Assembly (NCBI GenBank): GCA_011372335.1
Contig: DRSY01000060.1
Span: forward strand, 1 to 5,855
Source of the DNA: Candidatus Woesearchaeota archaeon
GTDB lineage: Archaea > Nanobdellota > Nanobdellia > Woesearchaeales > SM23-78
Direction of reading: 5' to 3'
DNA: 5,855 nt
Of this stretch, positions 1 through 4,369 are shown one piece after another (the first letter of the stretch is position 1; every line of letters starts with the position of its first letter). The notes beneath the pieces are model-generated. The model ran no database searches and was not told the origin of the DNA. It saw only the letters and a program-made list of their open reading frames with translations. The translations under genes were made by a program, and so were the position numbers.

Positions 1-240
1 GAGGTTGAAGAGCGCGAGTAAATAGTAGAAGAGCGGTGGGAATATAATGGTTCTTCCTGAGTAGCTAAGCGGGTCTTTGAATAAAGGAAGCCCTGTTTGT
101 TTTATATGTTCTGTTTGTCTAAGGGCATTATAGGCATCATAGCTGAATCCTGTTTCGTGGAATGCAAAAATGAGTCTTACTGCGAGGACTATAATAAATA
201 AAATGGCTAATATGATGTGTTCTTTTACTATTCTCCCCAT
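1..240 (-). CDS. GT-C-type membrane glycosyltransferase-like protein, N-terminal part (cut by window edge)
   Basis: The reading frame starts at the ATG complementary to 238-240, has an in-frame stop just upstream (250-252), and runs 80 codons off the left edge, so only the N-terminus is seen. Residues 8-27 form one strongly hydrophobic membrane span. Next comes a polar loop with FSYDAYNALR (Asp35), then a segment reading DPLSYSGR and IIFPPLFYYLLALF that enters a second span. A first loop with an acidic residue after span 1, followed by an amphipathic stretch and a Pro-Pro entry into span 2, is typical of GT-C enzymes such as oligosaccharyltransferase/AglB and PMT-like proteins. These transfer sugars from lipid-linked donors on the outer face of the membrane. 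The family call rests on this N-terminus only; substrate and exact family cannot be told. It lies downstream of the TrmB-family gene on the same strand and may share its transcript. A weak Shine-Dalgarno (GAGAAGG, 255-261) lies rather far from the start. Confidence 0.72.
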   Translation of the reverse strand, partial: MGRIVKEHIILAILFIIVLAVRLIFAFHETGFSYDAYNALRQTEHIKQTGLPLFKDPLSYSGRTIIFPPLFYYLLALFNL

Positions 241-249
241 TTTACTAAT

Positions 250-423
250 TTATACCTTCTCTTTATTTTTATTTTTTTGTTCTTTGATTTTATCTTTTTG
301 TTCTTTGTTTTTATCTTTTAATTCTGGCTTGTGTTTAATATTTATTGTTTTTAGGGTTTTTGTTGAAAAAATCAATGCAATCCATGAGGATGGGCTAACA
401 GGTTTTTGTCTTGGCTCTAAAGA
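250..423 (-). other. Open, lysine-rich frame following the TrmB-family stop; spacer or small unrecognised ORF
   Basis: Directly after the TAA of the TrmB-family gene (424-426), the same frame stays open for 57 codons to a TAA at 250-252, 9 bp before the glycosyltransferase ATG. The first part is ordinary (SWIALIFSTKTLK), and the last 27 codons are almost all Lys, Glu, Asp, Asn and Gln in a repeated heptad. There is no in-frame ATG. The best alternative start is a TTG near 370-372, giving about 41 residues, with no obvious ribosome-binding site. It may be a small protein, a former C-terminal extension of the regulator, or only an A-rich leader of the next gene. I favour non-coding leader or relic, at low certainty. 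It resembles no family I know. Confidence 0.3.
253..315 (-). repeat. Three tandem copies of a 21-bp repeat
   Basis: Read on the minus strand, 315-295, 294-274 and 273-253 are consecutive 21-bp units. Units 1 and 2 differ at a single base (GATAAAAACAAAG versus GATAAAATCAAAG at their start), and unit 3 has diverged further. The 21-bp period is a multiple of three and preserves the frame, giving the heptads DKNKEQK, DKIKEQK and NKNKEKV if translated. The near identity of the first two units points to a recent duplication. Confidence 0.85.
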
Positions 424-1143
424 TTATTCTTTTGCAAATCGCCACATCAACTCAAAGTAGCTTTTAAAGCTTTTAGCAAGGGCTTGGTCTTGTATTAAAA
501 TAGCTCTTGGGTTTTCTTCCCAGATGATAATGGATACCTTATTAGAATAAATATTTGTTGATACAGGGGCTTTATTTCCTTTCTTAATAAATCTGATTTC
601 TGCTAAAGGGATTTTCTTAAGGGATTTCTCTTTTCTACCGCTTTCATCGAAAAGCATTCTTACTTTTATGTTCTTCTCAATTCTTTGCTTGTCAAATCTG
701 GGGAAATAGTATTTAACTATCTCGTTAACATTAACAGCATCTCCAAAGATAAGGACTTCTTGTCCTGCTTTTATTTGGTCGTCAAAAACTGTTTTTATGG
801 CTTGTTTTCCTCTAAAGAAGAGAACTTCTTTTTTCTCATCAGCAATTTTTCTGAGTAGCTGAAGTTCCGGCAGTATTTGTTTTATGTTATCCTCTTTTTC
901 TTTAAGCAGTCTTATTAGTCTTTCAGGATCCGCTGCTTCATAGTATCTTCTGTTATTGGTTTTGACATAAGAGACAAGGCCTTTTTGTATTAAACGTTCA
1001 ATAGCATCATAAACACTTCTTCTGTGAATGCCTGTATGCCTGGATATTTCTCCTGCTCTGCTGGAGCCTTTCTCAAGTAAGGAGAGGTATATTTTGGCTT
1101 CTGAAGGAGTGAGCCCTGCTTCTTCTATGAATTTTTGATTCAT
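424..1143 (-). CDS. TrmB-family transcriptional regulator (winged helix plus effector domain)
   Basis: A DNA-binding regulator of about 239 residues. The N-terminus (GLTPSEAKIYLSLLEKG, then RAGEISRHTGIHRRSVYDAI, then LIQKGLVSYV and RRYYEAA) is the winged-helix domain of the TrmB/sugar-specific family, followed by a short helical linker (RLLKEKEDNIKQILPEL). The rest (EVLFFRGKQAIKTVFDD, VLIFGD, IIIWEENPRAILIQD, FELMWRFAKE) matches the C-terminal effector domain of short archaeal TrmB-like proteins, which lack the large maltose-binding domain. Known relatives control sugar transport and metabolism; the ligand here is unknown. I chose the ATG at 1143 because family members begin only a few residues before this helix and because a good TATA box lies at 1174-1187. 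A longer frame from GTG at 1215 (24 more residues) is possible but would place that TATA box inside the gene. The downstream same-strand glycosyltransferase is a plausible target. Confidence 0.9.
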   Translation of the reverse strand: MNQKFIEEAGLTPSEAKIYLSLLEKGSSRAGEISRHTGIHRRSVYDAIERLIQKGLVSYVKTNNRRYYEAADPERLIRLLKEKEDNIKQILPELQLLRKIADEKKEVLFFRGKQAIKTVFDDQIKAGQEVLIFGDAVNVNEIVKYYFPRFDKQRIEKNIKVRMLFDESGRKEKSLKKIPLAEIRFIKKGNKAPVSTNIYSNKVSIIIWEENPRAILIQDQALAKSFKSYFELMWRFAKE

Positions 1144-1173
1144 CTTGATTCGTGCAGAGTAGGAGGAGGGGTT

Positions 1174-1187
1174 TTTATTTATAAATC
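1174..1187 (-). promoter_or_regulatory. TATA box, proximal promoter of the TrmB-family gene
   Basis: On the minus strand this reads GATTTATAAATAAA, a strong archaeal TATA box. Its centre is about 39 bp from the ATG at 1143, which predicts a transcript start with a leader of only 10-15 nt. It supports the shorter gene start. Confidence 0.55.
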
Positions 1188-1200
1188 TTTTTAATTTTGT

Positions 1201-1216
1201 GGTGAAAATAATCACC
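1201..1216. promoter_or_regulatory. Inverted repeat GGTGA-N6-TCACC, candidate operator
   Basis: The arms GGTGA (1201-1205) and TCACC (1212-1216) are perfectly complementary around AAATAA, and one further G/C pair is possible at 1199/1218 across a mismatch. The site lies in the divergent control region between the TrmB-family gene and the plus-strand gene at 1307, close to where a transcript from the distal TATA box (1224-1234) would begin. TrmB-family proteins bind palindromes in such regions, so autoregulation is a reasonable inference. The GAGGTGAT on the minus strand could instead be a Shine-Dalgarno site, but no start codon follows at a suitable distance. Confidence 0.4.
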
Positions 1217-1223
1217 TCAAAAA

Positions 1224-1234
1224 TTTAAATATTT
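1224..1234 (-). promoter_or_regulatory. TATA-like element AAATATTTAAA, distal promoter in the divergent region
   Basis: On the minus strand this is AAATATTTAAA, the same 11-mer found twice in front of the gene at 2530. Orientation points to the TrmB-family gene, with a predicted transcript start near 1200-1205, on the inverted repeat. The AT-rich near-palindrome could also serve the plus-strand gene. Confidence 0.4.
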
Positions 1235-1306
1235 CTTTTATTCTTCTAAGAATCATTGTATAAGAACATTCACAAAAACAAAACAAAAGGTTGTGGGGGG
1301 ATAAAA

Positions 1307-1792
1307 ATGCAGACCTACAACAGGAGAGAAGTAAGCCAACTCCTAACAAGAAAAGTCAGAGAATGGTATAACACCAATCAAAAAAGGCTAGAAGCAGCAA
1401 GAGAAGCAAGAGAGTTTAAAAAACAAAGAGAAGCATTGGACCAACAAATCCTGGAGATGCTTGACAACGGATACGCTCCCATGCCTGGCTCAGAATACGG
1501 AATAGCAGTACTCAAACAGAGCAAAAGAGTAGCGTACGAGAAGTTATATAGGAAACTCACAAGCACTCTTATGAGAAGACTACCAGAATACAAAGGCATT
1601 ATAAGGGATGTCAGTCTCAAATTAGAAGAAAAAGCCAAAAAACAAGAACTGAAAAGAGTTGTTCTGTGCGAGGAGAATAACACGTTATACGACATTATCA
1701 AGAAACTTGATGAACCCAGCTCTCAAGAAAAGAAAACAGTAAAGAAACTAGAACTAGTAATATTCACCCAGGACATAGTAGACGATAGTTAA
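1307..1792 (+). CDS. Hypothetical 161-residue coiled-coil protein
   Basis: I do not recognise this family. The start is the ATG at 1307: a purine-rich GGGGGGAT (1295-1302) sits at Shine-Dalgarno distance and a TATA-like TGTATAAGA lies at about 1257-1265, whereas the frame upstream offers only a TTG at 1256. Residues 1-55 are a charged helix likely to form a coiled coil (REAREFKKQREALDQQILEM). A short loop rich in Gly and Pro follows (NGYAPMPGSEYG), then an AVLKQSKRVAYEKLYRKL segment, and then another charged helix with KRVVLCEENNTLYDIIKKL. No membrane span, signal peptide, metal site or catalytic motif is visible. The helix, loop, 'valine-lysine-tyrosine' strand and helix order recalls small phage-type accessory proteins, but this is only a topological impression. 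It is probably co-transcribed with the small gene downstream. Confidence 0.8.
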   Translation: MQTYNRREVSQLLTRKVREWYNTNQKRLEAAREAREFKKQREALDQQILEMLDNGYAPMPGSEYGIAVLKQSKRVAYEKLYRKLTSTLMRRLPEYKGIIRDVSLKLEEKAKKQELKRVVLCEENNTLYDIIKKLDEPSSQEKKTVKKLELVIFTQDIVDDS

Positions 1793-1851
1793 GAAGCCCG
1801 GACAAAGAAAAATCCTTGCTTGAAAAAGTGATAAGAAAAGAAACCACCTAT

Positions 1852-2055
1852 ATGAACGAAGTAACTAAAATATCTAGGCTGCTCGCACCTCTTCGCACTA
1901 GAGATGGAACACTCAGCAGGGACCAGCAGAAAACCAGAGCAGAAGCATATTTATTATTAAGCCCGATTATAAGCGTCTTTCACAGGAACCTTGATTTAGA
2001 ATCAAAAGCAAAGTTGTTGGATGAAGCAATACAAAAGGCATACAACAAAAAGTAA
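1852..2055 (+). CDS. Hypothetical small helical protein (67 residues)
   Basis: The gene follows the previous one after 59 bp on the same strand, in a different frame, and probably forms an operon with it. I chose the ATG at 1852 as the only ATG near the N-terminus; in-frame TTG (1816) and GTG (1828) would add 12 or 8 residues, and none of the three has a convincing ribosome-binding site. The product is predicted all-helical and soluble, with helix 1 near TKISRLLAPL, helix 2 in RDQQKTRAEAYLLLSPIISV, and helix 3 in ESKAKLLDEAIQKAYNKK. There are no cysteines and no recognisable motif. Size and partner suggest a small accessory or adaptor protein, without any functional clue. It ends 29 bp before the convergent PRC-barrel gene. 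Confidence 0.65.
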   Translation: MNEVTKISRLLAPLRTRDGTLSRDQQKTRAEAYLLLSPIISVFHRNLDLESKAKLLDEAIQKAYNKK

Positions 2056-2069
2056 GAGGTATGCTGAGA

Positions 2070-2086
2070 AAAAAAATAGTTTTTTT
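2070..2086. terminator. Bidirectional terminator between convergent genes
   Basis: A run of eight A residues, TAG, and a run of seven T residues give a U-tract on both transcripts. It lies just after the stop of the plus-strand gene (2055) and at the stop of the minus-strand PRC-barrel gene (2085-2087). Flanking GAGG and CCTC could lengthen an imperfect hairpin. Oligo-U tracts are the main archaeal intrinsic termination signal. Confidence 0.6.
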
Positions 2087-2351
2087 ATTCTTCCTCAGGC
2101 CCATAACTCGGCACTGCTGACTTGCTAATAATCATTATATCCCCTAAACTCTTAACTAGCTGGTGAGGAACAATCACTCCCTTAGCACTACCCAGCACTT
2201 TATTCAAGAAGCTGTTCTTCGTGGCTCTTACTCTCCAACCAAAAACCTTGTTCTGAGTAAGAATAGCCTCTTCTACATCCCCAAAATAATCGCCTGTGTC
2301 AGTAAAGACCTTCATCTCATATGTCTCAGAGATTCTTTTCATTTTAAGCAT
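2085..2351 (-). CDS. Stand-alone PRC-barrel domain protein (88 residues)
   Basis: Residues 4-80 form one PRC-barrel domain: KRISETYEMKVFTDTGDYFG, then DVEEAIL, then WRVRAT, then GVIVPHQLVKSLGDIMIIS. This follows the usual pattern of a start strand, 'D-x-G-x-x-x-G-x-V', and a late 'hydrophobic-Pro-x-x-x-V-x-x-x-G-D-hydrophobic' strand pair. A short acidic tail follows (YGPEEE). PRC barrels are small beta-barrels used for protein or RNA contacts (PRC-H, RimM). In haloarchaea the PRC-barrel proteins CdpA and CdpB link SepF/FtsZ to the membrane, so a division-related role is possible but not shown. The start at 2351 has a good Shine-Dalgarno (GGTGGTG) 5-6 nt upstream and a clear TATA box at 2396-2406. 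The gene is convergent with the upstream pair and divergent from the small membrane protein at 2530. Confidence 0.88.
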   Translation of the reverse strand: MLKMKRISETYEMKVFTDTGDYFGDVEEAILTQNKVFGWRVRATKNSFLNKVLGSAKGVIVPHQLVKSLGDIMIISKSAVPSYGPEEE

Positions 2352-2395
2352 ACAACACCACCTTTAACTCTTATGCTCAGGATAAAGAAGCACAG

Positions 2396-2406
2396 GTATA
2401 TAAAGG
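2396..2406 (-). promoter_or_regulatory. TATA box of the PRC-barrel gene
   Basis: On the minus strand the sequence reads CCTTTATATACC. It lies about 49 bp from the ATG at 2351, predicting a leader of roughly 20-25 nt that includes the GGTGGTG ribosome-binding site. Confidence 0.6.
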
Positions 2407-2446
2407 TTTTGATTTGGATTTATACGATTCAGAAGCAAAAAAGAAA

Positions 2447-2500
2447 AAATATTTAAAGCTTATGAGATAAGATTAAGAACAAGATAATAAAATATTTAAA
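2447..2500 (+). promoter_or_regulatory. Two copies of TATA element AAATATTTAAA before the small membrane protein gene
   Basis: The 11-mer AAATATTTAAA occurs at 2447-2457 and again at 2490-2500, 43 bp apart. The upstream copy predicts a transcript start near 2479 and keeps the Shine-Dalgarno site GAGGTGGAGG (2511-2520) in the mRNA. The downstream copy predicts a start near 2522, which would give an almost leaderless transcript without that site. Two alternative promoters are therefore possible. Confidence 0.5.
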
Positions 2501-2529
2501 ACCAAGAAAAGAGGTGGAGGTTCTTAAAA

Positions 2530-2742
2530 ATGGCGAACGGGATGGATACGATCATACTCGCAATCATTATTGGTACACTAGCAGCTATTGTTTATAGTCT
2601 TCGAGTCCTAGTACTGATGGAAAGAAGAATAGCAAAAATTGACTTGAACCTTGAAAGAATCGTTATGAGAATAGCTGCTGAAGAGAAAAAGATAGAATCC
2701 GAGGAAATGAAGATTGAGAGGCTAATAAAGAAAAGGAAATAA
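2530..2742 (+). CDS. Small single-span membrane protein with charged coiled-coil tail (70 residues)
   Basis: Residues 6-24 (TIILAIIIGTLAAIVYSL) are one transmembrane helix containing a small-residue stretch suited to helix packing. The remaining 40 residues begin with VLVLMERRIAKID and continue as a charged amphipathic helix with Ile/Leu at heptad-like spacing (LNLERIVMRIAAEEKKIE), ending in a basic cluster KKRK. The positive-inside rule places the tail in the cytoplasm. No catalytic residues are present, so an anchor, scaffold or membrane-complex subunit is likely. The start is secure: GGTGGAGG ribosome-binding site 10 nt upstream and TATA elements behind it. It is divergent from the PRC-barrel gene, with separate promoters. 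I do not know a named family. Confidence 0.82.
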   Translation: MANGMDTIILAIIIGTLAAIVYSLRVLVLMERRIAKIDLNLERIVMRIAAEEKKIESEEMKIERLIKKRK

Positions 2743-2794
2743 GTAAAATAGGAAGAAAAAGCAAACAAAGCATCACTATTCAAAACATCAACTC

Positions 2795-2813
2795 TTTTTC
2801 CAAACTTTTTTTA
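2795..2813 (+). terminator. Double T-tract after the small membrane protein gene
   Basis: Two T runs (2795-2799 and 2806-2812) lie 50-70 bp after the stop at 2742, suited to archaeal U-tract termination. The second run (CTTTTTTTA) is also about 26 bp before the ATG at 2835, so it may double as a poor TATA box for the nuclease gene, which has no ribosome-binding site. Confidence 0.4.
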
Positions 2814-2834
2814 TTCACCACCAGAACTTTTTTC

Positions 2835-3485
2835 ATGATGATACAACACGTTTCTCTTAACCACGGCTGGTTTTATCACTACAGGCTACACCAAATAAAA
2901 CTAGGCTTGTTAAAAAACAACGGTTTCTTCTCTCTATACAGATACTTAACACGTGTTTTTAGGAATTGTCCTCAGGAACCATTCTTAAAAGGACCACGAG
3001 GAAGCAGGTTAAGGTTCAGCCTAGGAATCCAGCCAATAAGAGTGGATAATCATGAAGTCACAACGCTTGCAAAGGAAGGCCTTAGATGGAACAAATACCA
3101 TGATGCTCATAGTAATGTTCAAGTCTTTATGCTCAGCTATGATGCTAGCACAATCGGAGTAGAAGTTCCTTTATGGCTGGAAGCATCCGAGTTTGAAAGA
3201 TGTCTTGAAAACATTTTTCCAACTAAAGAACCATTATCAGGACATATTGATGTTCTAAGAATTGACAAGGATAAAATCTGGATTTGGGATTATAAGCCAA
3301 AGGCACAACAGGAAAAATATGCTTCTACACAAGTCTTTTTTTACGCCTTAATGCTTAGTAAAAGAGCAGGCGTTCCTCTTAATAAGATTAGGTGCGGTTA
3401 TTTTGATGAGAACACTTCTTTTGTATTTAAACCTAACAAGAAGTATTTAAGAGAGAAGCAAACAACACTAAGCCAGTTACCTTAA
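2835..3485 (+). CDS. RecB/Cas4-like PD-(D/E)XK nuclease without Fe-S cluster
   Basis: A protein of 216 residues. The second half has the RecB-family nuclease core in order: RWNKYHDAH (residues 84-92, possible motif His), GVEVPLW (Glu110), SGHIDVL (Asp139), WIWDYKP (Asp152-x-Lys154), and QVFFYALMLSKRAGV (Gln166-x3-Tyr170). Asp139, Asp152 and Lys154 would bind metal and catalyse; Q-x3-Y is the RecB-specific DNA-binding motif. Cas4 and AddB carry a four-cysteine Fe-S cluster, whereas this protein has only Cys45, Cys123 and Cys187 at non-matching positions, so no cluster is expected. Residues 1-80 are basic and aromatic and match nothing I know. It probably cuts or resects DNA ends in repair. The start at 2835 has no ribosome-binding site and looks leaderless. 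Its 3' end overlaps convergent hjc by 9 bp. No cas gene is near, so a CRISPR role is unlikely. Confidence 0.82.
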   Translation: MMIQHVSLNHGWFYHYRLHQIKLGLLKNNGFFSLYRYLTRVFRNCPQEPFLKGPRGSRLRFSLGIQPIRVDNHEVTTLAKEGLRWNKYHDAHSNVQVFMLSYDASTIGVEVPLWLEASEFERCLENIFPTKEPLSGHIDVLRIDKDKIWIWDYKPKAQQEKYASTQVFFYALMLSKRAGVPLNKIRCGYFDENTSFVFKPNKKYLREKQTTLSQLP

Positions 3486-3902
3486 TCTCCTCTGCTTATA
3501 CTCGCCAATAATCTCTTCAAACACCAACCCTTTCTTCCTTGCTAAGCCAAGCGTTATAACATAGCTCTTCTTTGTGACTTCTAAGTCTGTTAATCTAAGA
3601 AAATACCATTTCTCATTATCAAACTTTATTGCTACAAAAGGCCTTGCTCCAAAAGAATTAGCAAAGAGGTCCAGCTGATTAATCTCGTGCTTCGCAACAT
3701 ACTTAGTTCTCTCTTTTGAAGATTTAACTTCAAAAGCAAAGAAGCGTTTCCCATCCCCAGCAATAACATCTGGGCTTGGGTGCTGGGTGCTACCAGAACC
3801 TGCTGCTCTCATCGCTGCAAAGCCTTTAGCCCAGAACATATGGATTAAATCCCTTTCTGCTTTGCTACCCTTACTCTTCCTTCCTCTATGAGCCACGCCC
3901 AT
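3477..3902 (-). CDS. hjc: Holliday junction resolvase Hjc
   Basis: This archaeal resolvase cuts four-way DNA junctions as a dimer during recombination and fork repair. Residues 9-141 show the complete Hjc pattern: KGSKAERDL (catalytic Glu16), RAAGSGSTQHPSPDVIAG (Asp45), and FFAFEVKSS (Glu58, Lys60). Next are a helix with INQLDLFANSFGARPFVAIKF and a final WYFLRL strand. Glu16, Asp45, Glu58 and Lys60 form the PD-(D/E)XK active site. Length (141) is normal, with about 25 extra residues at the C-terminus (ARKKGLVFEEIIGEYKQRR). The start at 3902 lies 27 bp from a TATA-like box, suggesting a leaderless message; no good ribosome-binding site is at the usual distance. It converges on the RecB-like nuclease gene, sharing 9 bp, and is divergent from the histone gene. 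Confidence 0.95.
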   Translation of the reverse strand: MGVAHRGRKSKGSKAERDLIHMFWAKGFAAMRAAGSGSTQHPSPDVIAGDGKRFFAFEVKSSKERTKYVAKHEINQLDLFANSFGARPFVAIKFDNEKWYFLRLTDLEVTKKSYVITLGLARKKGLVFEEIIGEYKQRRLR

Positions 3903-3923
3903 AAGGAGATTATTATCCTCACA

Positions 3924-3934
3924 GATTAATATGG
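3924..3934 (-). promoter_or_regulatory. hjc: TATA-like box of hjc
   Basis: The minus strand reads CCATATTAATC here, centred about 27 bp from the hjc ATG. That spacing fits a leaderless archaeal transcript starting at or next to the start codon. Confidence 0.4.
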
Positions 3935-4042
3935 TTTTTGGTTTATGTGATGGTTTGTATTAAGAAATTATTAGAAGAAAAGCGTAAGAAAAATATATTG
4001 AATCAGTGAAGAGGATGGAAAAATAGCTAGTTCTAAACAATA

Positions 4043-4052
4043 AATTTATAAA
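4043..4052 (+). promoter_or_regulatory. TATA box of the histone gene
   Basis: AATTTATAAA is a strong archaeal TATA box, centred about 28 bp before the ATG at 4075. The 22 bp in between have no Shine-Dalgarno site, so the message is probably leaderless. Confidence 0.65.
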
Positions 4053-4074
4053 AAACCGTGTATTCGCCTTTTTT

Positions 4075-4290
4075 ATGGCTAGTAAGAATATTTTGAGCTT
4101 GTCTGCTATGGAGAAGATTATGAAATCAGCAGGTGCTTATAGGGTTAGTGAAGAGGCAAAACAAGCGTTAAGAAGTGTTCTTGAGGAGATTGGAGAAAAA
4201 ATCAGCAGGGAGGCTATTGAACTAAGCAGGCATGCGAATAGGAGGACTATAAAAGCAGGGGATATTAAGCTGGCGAGTAAGCAAAGGTAG
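4075..4290 (+). CDS. Archaeal histone (HMf-like, 71 residues)
   Basis: A single histone fold that dimerises, assembles further and wraps DNA. Helix 1 is in LSAMEKIMKSAG, loop 1 contains AYRVSEEA (Arg23, equal to Arg19 of HMfB, which enters the minor groove), helix 2 spans KQALRSVLEEIGEKISREAI, loop 2 is NRRTIKAGD, and helix 3 is DIKLASKQR. The Arg56-Thr58-Asp63 set of loop 2 is present, and the dimer-dimer contact residues Leu50, His53 and Asp63 match HMfB Leu46, His49 and Asp59, so tetramers or longer stacks are expected. Odd points: a 5-6-residue N-terminal extension (MASKNI), the usual Pro of the 'I-P-x-A-P' start replaced by Ser (LSLSAM), and Glu58 of HMfB replaced by Gly62. It lacks a eukaryote-like tail. 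It sits alone, divergent from hjc, with its own promoter. Confidence 0.96.
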   Translation: MASKNILSLSAMEKIMKSAGAYRVSEEAKQALRSVLEEIGEKISREAIELSRHANRRTIKAGDIKLASKQR

Positions 4291-4355
4291 ATTTATTTTT
4301 CGTATTCTTTAAGACGGTTCATAAAATTCTTTTGGACTATCAAACAAATTTCATT

Positions 4356-4369
4356 AATTTAATTAAATT
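4356..4369. repeat. 14-bp perfect palindrome, AATTTAATTAAATT
   Basis: The sequence equals its own complement over 14 bp and is flanked by AAATTTC copies at 4346-4352 and 4365-4371. It lies in the AT-rich stretch after the histone gene. It may be a terminator-like element, a regulator site, or chance in AT-rich DNA. The T-rich bases after the histone stop (about 4292-4310) would serve for histone termination. Confidence 0.4.

Noticed and set aside
170..460. Plus-strand open frame of 96 codons, Phe/Leu-rich
   Set aside because: It is the antisense of the A-rich spacer and of parts of two minus-strand genes, has no promoter or ribosome-binding site, and its hydrophobic look comes from the T-rich strand.
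1144..1215. 24-residue N-terminal extension of the TrmB-family regulator from GTG at 1215
   Set aside because: The segment contains a strong TATA box and lies outside the family's normal start; it cannot be fully excluded.
1378..1701. Minus-strand open frame of 107 codons
   Set aside because: It is antisense to the 161-residue gene, whose start has a ribosome-binding site and promoter and whose composition is typical of a soluble protein.
2834..2842. ATGATGA, considered as a box C of a C/D guide RNA
   Set aside because: It is the double Met start of the nuclease gene and no suitably spaced box D/C'/D' set was found.
2835..3485. Cas4 and a CRISPR-Cas locus
   Set aside because: There is no Fe-S cysteine cluster, no other cas gene and no repeat array; the gene is a general RecB-like nuclease.
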